A DNA stretch of 64,000 bases, from positions 1 to 64,000 of the forward strand of contig NZ_CP053108.1 of NCBI RefSeq assembly GCF_013009075.1, given 5' to 3'. Shown here one piece after another: positions 28,916 through 37,466 of this stretch. How positions within the stretch are numbered: the stretch's first letter is position 1; every line of letters starts with the position of its first letter. The position numbers and the translations under genes were made by a program. A model generated the notes under the pieces. That model was not told where the DNA came from. It saw only the letters and a program-made list of their open reading frames with translations, and searched no databases. The DNA is from Halomonas sp. TA22. Lineage in GTDB: Bacteria; Pseudomonadota; Gammaproteobacteria; Pseudomonadales; Halomonadaceae.

Positions 28916-29739
28916 CCCCGCCGTTTTCTCTCGCCGCTCTCACCGTGCTCGAGCTATCGCCCGTGGAGATGGTCGAGGTCGCCGCCCGTGTCGGCTATGA
29001 CGGGGTGGGCCTGCGGCTGATCCCCGCCACGTCGGAGGAGCACCACTATCCGCTGGCCAGCGATGCCGGCCTGCTGCGCCGGACCCGCCAGCGCCTCAGC
29101 GACACCGGCCTCAAGGTGGTGGATATCGAGATTCTGCGCCTCACGCCGAATAGCGAGGTGACTCGCGACTTCCAGCGGGTGCTGGAGGTCGGCGCCGAGC
29201 TGGGCGCCAGCGAGGTTCTGGTGGCCGGCAACGATGACGATGCCGTACGCACCCTCGACAACTTCATGGCGCTGTGCGAGCTGGCCCGCCCGCTGGGTCT
29301 GCATCCGCACCTTGAGTTCATGCCCTGGACCGGCGTCAAGGACCTGCCCCAGGTCCAGCAGCTGGTCGCCGCAGCCCGCGAGGCGGGGCACGACAACGCC
29401 TGCCTGCTGGTCGATGCCTTCCACTTCAACCGCTCGCGCAGCCGCCTGGAAGACCTCACCGAGGTGCCCCACGCCTGGCTGCGCTACCTGCAGCTGTGCG
29501 ACGTGGCGGGCCCGGTACCCGACGACATGGATGAGATCTTGCATCAGGCGCGCCAGGCCCGCTGCTTTCCCGGCCAGGGCGATATCGACCTCACCGCAAT
29601 GCTGGCAGCAATGCCGCGCGACATTCCCCACAGCCTTGAGATCCCTACCCAGGCGCTGCGCGAGCGCGGCGTCAGTGCCCTGCAGCGGGCCAGCCGAGCG
29701 CTAGAGGCGGCACAGCGTCTGGTGGGAGTAGCGCATTAG
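28912..29739 (+). CDS. TIM-barrel protein of the sugar phosphate isomerase/epimerase family
   Basis: The 275-residue protein is an AP-endonuclease-2-like barrel with candidate metal ligands: the glutamates in VDIEIL and HLEFMPW, the aspartate and histidine in LLVDAFHFNRS, and the final glutamate in SLEIPTQ. The fold is shared by xylose isomerase-like proteins, IolE/IolI and 3-dehydroshikimate dehydratase. GQGDIDLTAML resembles the FPGQGRLPL segment of the QuiC protein at 32 kb. It is translationally coupled to the flavoprotein and probably acts on the same substrate. Confidence 0.78.
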   Translation: MTPPFSLAALTVLELSPVEMVEVAARVGYDGVGLRLIPATSEEHHYPLASDAGLLRRTRQRLSDTGLKVVDIEILRLTPNSEVTRDFQRVLEVGAELGASEVLVAGNDDDAVRTLDNFMALCELARPLGLHPHLEFMPWTGVKDLPQVQQLVAAAREAGHDNACLLVDAFHFNRSRSRLEDLTEVPHAWLRYLQLCDVAGPVPDDMDEILHQARQARCFPGQGDIDLTAMLAAMPRDIPHSLEIPTQALRERGVSALQRASRALEAAQRLVGVAH

Positions 29740-29802
29740 TCGACATATCGTTAGTCTGCTAGGGTTAAACCTCACTTCCCTCACTTCTTAACCGGGAGCC
29801 TC

Positions 29803-30699
29803 ATGGCGACACCCTCCAGCCTCAGCGCACCGCTGCCCGGCGACCGCCCGCTACATGGCATTGCCTTCATGCTGGCCGCCGGGATTCTGTTCGTGATGCT
29901 CGATACCGGCGTCAAGCTGCTTGGCCAGGGCTATTCGCCGGTGCAGGTGGTCTGGGCGCGCTATGCCGGGCACATGGTGCTGCTGGGGGGGTATCTTGCC
30001 ACACTAGGGCTGCCGCGCTGTCGTGCGCTGATGGTAACGGAGTCGCTCGCCGGCCAGGTGCTGCGGGGCTTGCTGCTGTTCGCCGCCAGCACCTTCGCCT
30101 ACCTGGCACTGCGCGACCTGCCGCTGCTGCAGGTCTATGTGGTCAATTTCAGTGCTCCCCTGCTGGTCACCCTGCTGGCCATTCCCCTGCTCAAGGAGCG
30201 GGTCAGCCCGGCCCGGGGCATGGCCGTGGCGATCGGTTTCGTCGGCGTCATCATCGCCGTGGGGCCGATCGACTGGCGAGCCCAGCCCGCCGCGTTGCTG
30301 CCGTTCGGCATGGCCCTGTGCTTCGCCCTCTACCAACTCTGCACGCGACGCTTCGGGCGTGCCGACCACCCGCTCACCTCGCTGTTCTACGCAGGCCTGG
30401 CCGGCGCTCTGGTGAGCTGCGCCGTCGTACCCTGGTTCTGGACGCCCATTGCCCTCGGCGATGCGCCACTGTTCCTGGCCGTGGGCGTGCTGGGCGCGGT
30501 CAGCCAACTGGCGCTGATCATGGCGATGCGCTGCGCGCCGGCCTCGCTGGTCTCGCCGTTTCTCTATCTGCAGATCGTCTGGGCGTCGGCCGCCGGCTAC
30601 CTGGTGTTCGGCGATGCGCCGCAACTCACGACCTACCTGGGCGCCGTACTGATCATCGCTGCGGGAATCTTCCTGGCGACCCGCAAGCACGCCCCTTGA
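29803..30699 (+). CDS. EamA/DMT-family membrane transporter
   Basis: The 298-residue protein has about 10 membrane segments in two EamA repeats (FMLAAGILFVMLDTGVKLL in the first, LLPFGMALCFALYQLCTRRF in the second). It is 63 bases behind the TIM-barrel gene on the same strand and probably moves the substrate or product of that pair. Direction and substrate cannot be told. Confidence 0.8.
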   Translation: MATPSSLSAPLPGDRPLHGIAFMLAAGILFVMLDTGVKLLGQGYSPVQVVWARYAGHMVLLGGYLATLGLPRCRALMVTESLAGQVLRGLLLFAASTFAYLALRDLPLLQVYVVNFSAPLLVTLLAIPLLKERVSPARGMAVAIGFVGVIIAVGPIDWRAQPAALLPFGMALCFALYQLCTRRFGRADHPLTSLFYAGLAGALVSCAVVPWFWTPIALGDAPLFLAVGVLGAVSQLALIMAMRCAPASLVSPFLYLQIVWASAAGYLVFGDAPQLTTYLGAVLIIAAGIFLATRKHAP

Positions 30700-30716
30700 G
30701 CGGCTTCATGAACGAC

Positions 30717-30741
30717 AAAGGCCCTCGCGAGGAGGGCCTTC
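30717..30741. terminator. Hairpin between convergent EamA gene and aroQ
   Basis: AAGGCCCTC (30718-30726) pairs with GAGGGCCTT (30732-30740) with a 5-base loop, in the 59-base gap between converging genes. It can act in both directions, although the T tracts are short. Confidence 0.65.
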
Positions 30742-30758
30742 GGATAGCGGACTGACGA

Positions 30759-31202
30759 TTATCGGCTCGCCTTTATCACGGCATCCAGTGCGGCTTGGTA
30801 GCCTTGGCTGCCAAGCCCGGCGATCACGCCATCGGCACGCAGCGAGACGTAGGAGTGATGGCGAAAGCTCTCGCGCTTGTGCACGTTGGAGAGATGCACT
30901 TCTATCACCTTGCCCTCAAAGGCGTTGAGTGCGTCGAGGATCGCCACCGAGGTGTGGGTATAGGCCGCGGGGTTGATGATGATCGCCACGGTGCCGTCGA
31001 GACGCGCGGCATGAATGGCGTCGATCAGCTCACCCTCATGGTTGCTCTGCCGCGATGTGATGTCCCAGCCATTGATCGCCGCTTTCTCGTAGAGGCTGTT
31101 GTTGATGTCATTGAGCGTCTCGTAGCCGTAGATTTCCGGCTGGCGCGTGCCCAGCAGGTTGAGGTTGGGGCCATGCAGCACCAGCACCTTGCCTGAACTC
31201 AT
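30759..31202 (-). CDS. aroQ: 3-dehydroquinate dehydratase type II
   Basis: The 147-residue protein has the type II pattern: [19 protein letters not shown] with the catalytic arginine and tyrosine, [12 protein letters not shown], and [20 protein letters not shown] with the histidine. It dehydrates 3-dehydroquinate to 3-dehydroshikimate. Here it overlaps a shikimate dehydrogenase by 4 bases and follows QuiC, so it should serve quinate breakdown rather than biosynthesis (a role called QuiB). Confidence 0.95.
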   Translation of the reverse strand: MSSGKVLVLHGPNLNLLGTRQPEIYGYETLNDINNSLYEKAAINGWDITSRQSNHEGELIDAIHAARLDGTVAIIINPAAYTHTSVAILDALNAFEGKVIEVHLSNVHKRESFRHHSYVSLRADGVIAGLGSQGYQAALDAVIKASR

Positions 31203-32065
31203 GCGTCGTTCTCCTTGAGCAGTTCGCGCTTGTAGTGGGCAAACAGCGTCGCCGACTGTTGCTCTGCCGCAGCGCGCTTGTCGGCATCCTCGCAGAACAG
31301 CTTGAAGGCGTCCACGCCCTGGAACACGAACAGGCTGACGCCGCTCATCACGCTCGCCCCTGCCGCCTTGGCGGCGGCGACGAACTCGGTCACTGCCGGC
31401 ACGTAGACGGCATCGAATATCCAGTGGTGTGACTGGATCAGCGCCTTGGGCAGCGGACAGCCGGGGCTTTTCTCATGCCCGATCGGCGTGCAGTTGACCA
31501 GACCGTCGCACGTGGGAATGGTCTCGGCCAGTTGAGCGTGGGAAATGGCCGAGGCCTTGAACCCTTGCGCCTTGAGTTCATCGGCGAGCTGTCGCGACTT
31601 GGTCTCATCGAGATCCATCAGGATCACCTCGTCGGCCCCCAGCTTGCCGAGGCCAAAGGCTGCCGCCTTGCCCACGCCGCCGGTGCCGATCAGCAGCACA
31701 CATCCGGGCTGGCGCTCGCCGAACGTGGCACGAAACCCACTCATGAAGCCGGTATAGTCGGTATTCTCGGCGACGATGCCATCACGTTCGAACACCAGGG
31801 TATTGGCGGCGCCAACCATGCGCGCCCCTTCGGAGGGACGATCGGCGAGCTTCACCGCCTCCTCCTTCCAGGGGAAGGTGACATTGACGCCGCGATACCC
31901 CTCACTGATCACTTTGCGCACCTGGCTTTCCAGTGACTCGATGGGCTGTTCGTTGGCATCGAACAAGTCGTAGGTGGCGGGAATGCCGGTGAGCTTGCCG
32001 AGCCGCACGTGCAGGTCGGGCGAGCTTGAGTTCATGATGGCCTTACCGATCAAGCCAAGACGCAT
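31199..32065 (-). CDS. Quinate/shikimate dehydrogenase, NAD-preferring type
   Basis: The 288-residue AroE-family enzyme has NSSSPDLH (substrate serines), the catalytic lysine in [10 protein letters not shown], the aspartate in ENTDYTGF, and the nucleotide motif [19 protein letters not shown]. An aspartate follows in [11 protein letters not shown], where NADP-dependent AroE has the NRT motif; this favours NAD and a catabolic role. It links quinate and shikimate to their 3-dehydro forms. It is sandwiched between quiC and aroQ in one operon. No PQQ-type quinate dehydrogenase is seen. Confidence 0.88.
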   Translation of the reverse strand: MRLGLIGKAIMNSSSPDLHVRLGKLTGIPATYDLFDANEQPIESLESQVRKVISEGYRGVNVTFPWKEEAVKLADRPSEGARMVGAANTLVFERDGIVAENTDYTGFMSGFRATFGERQPGCVLLIGTGGVGKAAAFGLGKLGADEVILMDLDETKSRQLADELKAQGFKASAISHAQLAETIPTCDGLVNCTPIGHEKSPGCPLPKALIQSHHWIFDAVYVPAVTEFVAAAKAAGASVMSGVSLFVFQGVDAFKLFCEDADKRAAAEQQSATLFAHYKRELLKENDA

Positions 32066-32107
32066 GGGGTTCTCCTTGTCTGCTCTGTGCTGTCATGTCA
32101 GCAATGG

Positions 32108-33952
32108 CTAACGCTGGGTTGCTTGCGCAGCCAGGCGAATGCCGGCATTGGCGGCGCCGAACTGGTGGTAACCGCCACGTCTCTCGACGATCTCGAAGAA
32201 AAAGCGTCCCGAGAAGGTTTCGGTATAGGCGTGGAAGAATTCGCCCTCGTCGCTGCGGTCATACAGGATGTTACGCGTGCGCAGCGCCTCCAGCAGCGCC
32301 TCATCGAGCCCGTAGCGCGCCTCCAGATCGTCGTAGTAGTTGCGCGGAATCTTGAGCAGCGGCAGCCCGCGGGCCAGCAAGGTATCGACGGAGGCGAAGA
32401 TATCATCGCTCTCGAAGGCAATCTGTTGCACGCCGCCCTGAAACTGGCTGAGGAAGCGTCCCGGCAGCGTCTCGCTGGCCTGGGAGATGGTCAGTGGAAT
32501 GCGGATCGAGCCATCCGGGCTGGTCACCGCCTGGCTGACCATCAAGCCGCGTGGATCGACGATCTCGTGCTCCGCCTCGGCATCGAAGCCGAACACCGTG
32601 CGGTAAAAGAGCTGCCAGCCCAGCATCTGAGTCGCCGGCAGCACGTAGGAGAGATGGTCGACCCGCTTGAGCCCAGCCTCGTCGCGGCTCGCCTGATCGA
32701 ACAGCTCGAAATCGGTGCGCCACTGCAGGTCGCTGGCGGCCTCCTTGTCGACCAGGTAGACCAGGCTGCCCTCGATACCACGCAGCGCCGGGATCTCCAT
32801 CTCGCCCTCGCCGATCTGGCTGCGGAAGGTCTGGGCCTGAAAAGCCTTGGCACGCGCCAGGGAGGTCTGCAGATTGTCGACCTGGAAGCCCACCGCACAC
32901 ACCGAGGTGCCGTGCAGCAGACGAAAGGTGTGCGCGAAGCTGTCGGTCTCGAAGTTGAGCACCAGGTGGATGGCGCCCTGTTTCCACAGCTCGACATTCT
33001 TGGAGCGGTGACGGCCGACGTGGCGAAAGCCCAATGCCCCGATGAATTCGCCAAGCGGCGCGGCGCTCTCCTCGTCGAGGGTGAACTCGATGAAGTGGAT
33101 GCCGGCATAGTGCGGCGGCGGGGGAATCTCGCCCGCCCAGCGGCCCTCCTCCACCAGATTCTCGAGCAGGATCAGCGAGCGCAGGCCGTCGCGAGCGGTG
33201 GCCTGGGCGGGCCCGGCGCGGAAGGCGTCGTTGAATATCTCGAGCGATAGCGGGCCGTCATAGCCGGTCTTGGAGAGCTCGGTCATGAAGGCCTTGAGCG
33301 GCAGGCGCCCCTGGCCCGGAAAGCAGCGGAAGTGCCTGCTCCACTGCAGAATATCCATGTCGAGTTGCGGCGCATCGGCAACCTGCACGAAGAACAGCTT
33401 CTCGCGCGGGATTTTGGCGATGGTGGAGAGATCGTGGCCACGCGAGAGGATATGGAAACTGTCGAGCACGATGCCCAAGGAGGGATGGTCGGCCCTGCGC
33501 ACGACCTCCCAGGCGTCGCGGTAATCGGAAATATGCCGCCCCCAGGCCAGCGCCTCGAAACCGATGCGAATGCCGCGCTTGGCCGCGCGTTCGGCCAGTT
33601 CGCGCAGGTCCTCGGCGGCCCGGTCCAGGCTATCGATGCACTGTGGCGAGACGTTGCTGCACACTAGCAAGAAATCGGTGCCGAGCTCCTCCATCAGGTC
33701 GAACTTGCGCTCGGCACGTTGCATGTTGCGGCTGCGCTGGGGCTCCGGCATCGCTTCGAAATCGCGAAATGGCTGGAAGGCGATGATCGCCAGATTGAGT
33801 GACTTGCACAGCTCGCGCAGCTCCGCGGGGGGGCCACCGAAGGAGAGCAGGTCGTTCTCGAATATCTCCACGCCCTCGAAGCCGGCACGTGAAATGGCTT
33901 CCAACTTGGATCTCAGATCCCCACTCAGGGAGACGGTGGCAATGGCGCGCAT
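32108..33952 (-). CDS. quiC: 3-dehydroshikimate dehydratase with HPPD-like C-terminal domain
   Basis: The 614-residue protein has two parts. Residues 1-280 form a TIM barrel with metal ligands in GFEALAWG, LDSFHILS, FVQVADAP and LSLEIFND, as in QuiC/AsbF dehydratases that form protocatechuate. Residues 290-614 form a VOC region like 4-hydroxyphenylpyruvate dioxygenase (VDHLSYVLP, VQQIAFESDDI, FFEIVERRGGYHQFG). The same two-domain layout is known from QuiC1 of Pseudomonas putida. GGAG precedes ATG 33952. It is the first gene of the quinate operon, divergent from tctC. Confidence 0.9.
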   Translation of the reverse strand: MRAIATVSLSGDLRSKLEAISRAGFEGVEIFENDLLSFGGPPAELRELCKSLNLAIIAFQPFRDFEAMPEPQRSRNMQRAERKFDLMEELGTDFLLVCSNVSPQCIDSLDRAAEDLRELAERAAKRGIRIGFEALAWGRHISDYRDAWEVVRRADHPSLGIVLDSFHILSRGHDLSTIAKIPREKLFFVQVADAPQLDMDILQWSRHFRCFPGQGRLPLKAFMTELSKTGYDGPLSLEIFNDAFRAGPAQATARDGLRSLILLENLVEEGRWAGEIPPPPHYAGIHFIEFTLDEESAAPLGEFIGALGFRHVGRHRSKNVELWKQGAIHLVLNFETDSFAHTFRLLHGTSVCAVGFQVDNLQTSLARAKAFQAQTFRSQIGEGEMEIPALRGIEGSLVYLVDKEAASDLQWRTDFELFDQASRDEAGLKRVDHLSYVLPATQMLGWQLFYRTVFGFDAEAEHEIVDPRGLMVSQAVTSPDGSIRIPLTISQASETLPGRFLSQFQGGVQQIAFESDDIFASVDTLLARGLPLLKIPRNYYDDLEARYGLDEALLEALRTRNILYDRSDEGEFFHAYTETFSGRFFFEIVERRGGYHQFGAANAGIRLAAQATQR

Positions 33953-34356
33953 ATTGTTCTCCGCATGGAGCATGTTGATGAGGGGCGCCCTTGTCGAGAC
34001 ACCCAGCGTAGCGAGGCTGTTCTATTTATTTTGCCAACCCCGTCCCGGCCGACCCGCTTGGCAGCGTCGCTGCTGACGGTTACCACCTTGCGAGGCTCTC
34101 CTATTACACTAGCGCGTCCCGGCTAAGCCGTTGGAGTAGACCTCGGCTCTGCTCGAAGCCAATAGAGCCTTACTACCTTGGTCGCAACGGGACAATGATG
34201 CATTGACAGTTTTGGAAAGGAATTCTAGTTTGTTCGCTATCAGCACGCAAGTTCGTTAGCCGAACAGAATCACTGCACAATTCAATACCAAAAGGCGTCG
34301 ACAATCGGTCAAGATCGGCTTAATCAGACAATAACCAGACGCCCCCGGAGGACACT
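33953..34356. other. Intergenic control region between quiC and tctC
   Basis: This 404-base gap separates divergent quinate and TTT-carrier operons. It holds a three-half-site IclR-type operator at 34232-34265, listed separately. The part from 33974 to 34200 shows no gene and no strong hairpin. The GGAGG before tctC lies at 34348-34352. Confidence 0.6.
34232..34265. promoter_or_regulatory. Three-half-site PcaR/PcaU-type operator between quiC and tctC
   Basis: GTTCG (34232-34236), N14, GTTCG (34251-34255), N5, CGAAC (34261-34265). The spacing equals that before pcaI (20199-20232), and all three half-sites match the consensus. It is about 90 bases before tctC and 280 bases before quiC, so it may control one or both operons. 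Confidence 0.65.
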
Positions 34357-35358
34357 ATGCCAAGATTGACTCTTACCGGCCTGACGCTCGCCATCGCCTC
34401 GCTAGGCATGGCGGGCAGTGCCATGGCCGACTATCCGCAACGCAACATCCAAGGCACCATCCAGTGGGGTGCCGGTGGCGCCACCGACAACATCATCCGC
34501 AGCCTGACCCCGCATGTGGAGGAGGAACTCGGCACCACCCTGGTACTGACCAACCGCCCCGGTGGCACCGGCGTGATCGGCATGAATCACGTGATGCGCC
34601 AGCGGTCGGATGGCTACAACCTGCTGTTCGGCGCCGAGAATCCCCAGCTCTATCCGGTGATGGAGCTGGCCGATTTCACCTATGACGACATGCATACCGT
34701 CAATATCATCGGCCAGGGCCTGGTGGTGATCGCTACCCATCCGAACAGCCCCTTCGACACCTTTGCCGAGTTGCTCGAGTACGCCCATGAGAATCCGGGT
34801 GAGTTGCGCATGGGGGGTACCGGTGCCGGTGGCTTGCCAAGCACCATTCACGCCATGATCAACGCGGTGGACGAGCTCGACGTGCGTACCGTCACCTTCG
34901 GGGGCGATGGCCCAGGCGTTACCGCCATGCTCGGCGAGCATATCGACTTCATGCCACTGAGCCTCTCCGCTGTCGCCGAGCAGATCCGTGGTGGCCGCCT
35001 CAAGGGCCTGGCCGTGATCAATAGCGAGGAAATCGAGGAGCTGCCTGGCGTGGCGCCGATCACCGAGGCGCTGCCGGCGATCGAATCCTTTCTGCCCTGG
35101 GGGCCGTTCTGGGGCGTCTTCGTGCATCAGGACACGCCTGACGAGATCAAGACGCGCCTCGAGGAGGCCTACCAGAATGCCGTGGCGACAGACGAGTTCC
35201 AGTCGTTTCTCGATAACTTCGGCGCCGCGTCGCTGAACCTGCGCGGCGAAGAGGCGCAGGAGTATCTAAATAGCTGGCAGTCGGTGTCCGCCTGGTCGAT
35301 GTTCGACGCAGGTGCCGTCGAGGTATCGCCGGAAGAGCTGGGCATTCCACGCCCCTAA
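34357..35358 (+). CDS. tctC: TTT-carrier periplasmic binding protein (TctC family)
   Basis: The 333-residue protein has a signal peptide cut after SAMA, then the TctC pattern (YPQRNIQGTIQWGAGGATDN, VVLTNRPGGTG-type segment TLVLTNRPGGTGVIGMN, GGDGPGVTAMLGEHIDFM). It binds a carboxylate in the periplasm for the tctBA membrane part that follows. Being divergent from the quinate operon and behind the same operator type, it may carry quinate, shikimate or protocatechuate. Confidence 0.88.
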   Translation: MPRLTLTGLTLAIASLGMAGSAMADYPQRNIQGTIQWGAGGATDNIIRSLTPHVEEELGTTLVLTNRPGGTGVIGMNHVMRQRSDGYNLLFGAENPQLYPVMELADFTYDDMHTVNIIGQGLVVIATHPNSPFDTFAELLEYAHENPGELRMGGTGAGGLPSTIHAMINAVDELDVRTVTFGGDGPGVTAMLGEHIDFMPLSLSAVAEQIRGGRLKGLAVINSEEIEELPGVAPITEALPAIESFLPWGPFWGVFVHQDTPDEIKTRLEEAYQNAVATDEFQSFLDNFGAASLNLRGEEAQEYLNSWQSVSAWSMFDAGAVEVSPEELGIPRP

Positions 35359-35416
35359 GTCACTAATTGCCACAAGGCGCGAAGGGCATGCTGTCCCTCG
35401 CGCCTTGGAGTCTTGC

Positions 35417-35893
35417 ATGAACAAGCGATTCGAACGAGTCCAGGCGGGTGAGAAGCTATTCGACTGGTTGCTCTGTCTCTTCAGTATCGGGGTGCTCATC
35501 GAGGCCTACCGTATCGATGGTGCCTTCAGGCTCAACTCCGGCGGCTCCTTTCCGACCGGGCTGGCCCTGATCATGCTGGCCGCCTCGGCGGTCATTCTGG
35601 TCAGCCACCGCCGCAAGCGGCGCGATCCCGAGATCACCTCGTTCACTCAGGAAACCAAGGTGTTCCTCAAGGAGCACTTCAAGCCACACATCGTGGTCTT
35701 CTCGCTCGTGTCGATGGCCTACCTGGCCGCCATCAACTGGTTCAGCTTCTTCGTCAGCACCTTCATCTTCCTGGCGGTGCTCTTCATCTACTACCGCGGT
35801 GGCAAGATACTCAGCTCGCTGGTCATCACCGGCGTGGCCATCGCGGTGATCTATGTGCTGTTCACCATGGTATTCCGCGTCTATCTTCCCTGA
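35417..35893 (+). CDS. tctB: TTT-carrier small membrane subunit
   Basis: The 158-residue protein has four hydrophobic segments (near residues 13-28, 40-57, 90-125 and 130-155) as in TctB. Start MNKRFERVQAGEK at 35417; the longer frame overlaps tctC's end without a better signal. It lies between tctC and tctA on the same strand. Confidence 0.85.
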   Translation: MNKRFERVQAGEKLFDWLLCLFSIGVLIEAYRIDGAFRLNSGGSFPTGLALIMLAASAVILVSHRRKRRDPEITSFTQETKVFLKEHFKPHIVVFSLVSMAYLAAINWFSFFVSTFIFLAVLFIYYRGGKILSSLVITGVAIAVIYVLFTMVFRVYLP

Positions 35894-35908
35894 CCTTCGA
35901 GGCACCCA

Positions 35909-37411
35909 ATGAGTGATACGCTCTCCTATCTGCTCATGGCCTGGCTGGACCCGGGCCTGCTTGGCCTGACGGCACTCGGCGTCCTGGCCGGCATCTACAT
36001 CGGTGCGATACCGGGTCTCTCCGTGACCATGGCCGTCTCGATCCTGATCTCCTTTACCTTCTCGTGGAACATCGACAGTGCCCTGGCGCTGATGGTGGGA
36101 ATCTACGTGGGCGGGGTCTACGGCGGCTCGCGCACCGCCATCCTGCTCAACATTCCCGGTGCTCCATCGGCGGTGACCACGGCCTTCGACGGCTACCCCC
36201 TGGCCCTGCGTGGCGAAGCGGGTCGCGCCATCGGCCTGAGCACCATCATGTCGGTGATCGGCGGGCTGATCGGGGTGGCGGTACTCGCCGGCACCGCGCC
36301 CTACCTCTCGGATCTCGCGCTGCAGTTCGCCCCTCGTGACTACTTCCTGATCGCCATACTCGGCCTGCTGCTGGTCAGCTCGCTCTCCGGCAAGTCGTTG
36401 GCGCGCGGCATCTTCGCCGTGGCACTGGGTGCCATCATCGGCCTGGTGGGCATGGATCCGATCACCGCCCAAGGACGCCTGACGCTTGGCAACATGGAGC
36501 TGCTCGGCGGCATTCACTACGTGGTGGTGATGATCGGGCTGTTCGGGGTGGCCGAGGCGTTCTATCAGCTGCATAACATGACCAAGGTCCCGGTCAAGCA
36601 GAAGGTCAGCAAGATCCTGCCGCCGCTGAGCATGGTGCTGAAGTTCCTGCCGCTCTCGATTCGCACCTCATTGATCGGGGTCGTGGTCGGCGCGCTCCCT
36701 GGCACCGGCGGCGACATCGCCTCGCTGTTCGCCTACGACCACGCCAAGCGCACGGTCAAGAATCCCAGCAGTCCGTTCGGCGAAGGCGCCTACGAGGGGC
36801 TGGTGGCCCCGGAGACTGCCAACAATGCCGCGGTCGGCGGCGCCTACGTGCCGATGCTGACGCTAGGCATGCCGGGTGACGCCGTGACGGCGGTGATCAT
36901 CGGGGCGCTGGTGATTCACGGCCTCAATCCCGGCCCGATGCTGATGATCGAGACGCCGCATATCTTCTGGTTCACCGTCGGCAACCTGGCGCTGGCCAAC
37001 ATCTTCCTGCTGGTCTTCGGCCTGACCGGCATCAAGATCTTTTCCAAGATCGTCGAGGTGCCCAAGGCGATACTGATCCCGCTGATCCTGGTGCTGTGTG
37101 TGGTGGGGACCTACTCGATCAACAGCAATATGATGGAAGTCTACTGGATGCTCGGCTTCGGCATACTCGGCTACTGGCTCAAGGTATTCGGTTTCCAGAT
37201 GGGGCCGATCATCCTCGGTGTGATCCTTGGCCCGCTGCTGGACGAATCCTACCGCCAGGCGATGTCCTCGGTCGGCGACAATGCCACCAGTTTCCTCTCG
37301 GCATTGGTCACCAACCCCTTGTCGCTCATATTGACCAGCGTGATCGTGCTGGTGCTGCTCGGCAATACGCCACTCAAGGGGTGGATCAAGGCAAGAGTGG
37401 GACGCAGCTAA
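35909..37411 (+). CDS. tctA: TTT-carrier large membrane subunit
   Basis: The 500-residue protein has about 11-12 membrane segments and the conserved TctA motifs GIYIGAIPGLSVTMAV, YVGGVYGGSRTAILLNIPGAPSAVTTAFDG, GALPGTGGDIAS and ETANNAAVGGAYVPMLTLGMPGD. It is the transport channel of the system. It follows tctB by 15 bases. A second, paralogous set is at 53.5-56.5 kb. Confidence 0.93.
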   Translation: MSDTLSYLLMAWLDPGLLGLTALGVLAGIYIGAIPGLSVTMAVSILISFTFSWNIDSALALMVGIYVGGVYGGSRTAILLNIPGAPSAVTTAFDGYPLALRGEAGRAIGLSTIMSVIGGLIGVAVLAGTAPYLSDLALQFAPRDYFLIAILGLLLVSSLSGKSLARGIFAVALGAIIGLVGMDPITAQGRLTLGNMELLGGIHYVVVMIGLFGVAEAFYQLHNMTKVPVKQKVSKILPPLSMVLKFLPLSIRTSLIGVVVGALPGTGGDIASLFAYDHAKRTVKNPSSPFGEGAYEGLVAPETANNAAVGGAYVPMLTLGMPGDAVTAVIIGALVIHGLNPGPMLMIETPHIFWFTVGNLALANIFLLVFGLTGIKIFSKIVEVPKAILIPLILVLCVVGTYSINSNMMEVYWMLGFGILGYWLKVFGFQMGPIILGVILGPLLDESYRQAMSSVGDNATSFLSALVTNPLSLILTSVIVLVLLGNTPLKGWIKARVGRS

Positions 37412-37466
37412 CGGGAGAGCCTGCCCCTCCGCCATGGTGGGGCGAGGCATTATCTGGAGCCCTGAT

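Noticed and set aside
33974-34200. Possible small gene or RNA in the quiC-tctC gap
   Set aside because: No open frame with a start signal and no strong structure; only the operator at 34232 is supported.
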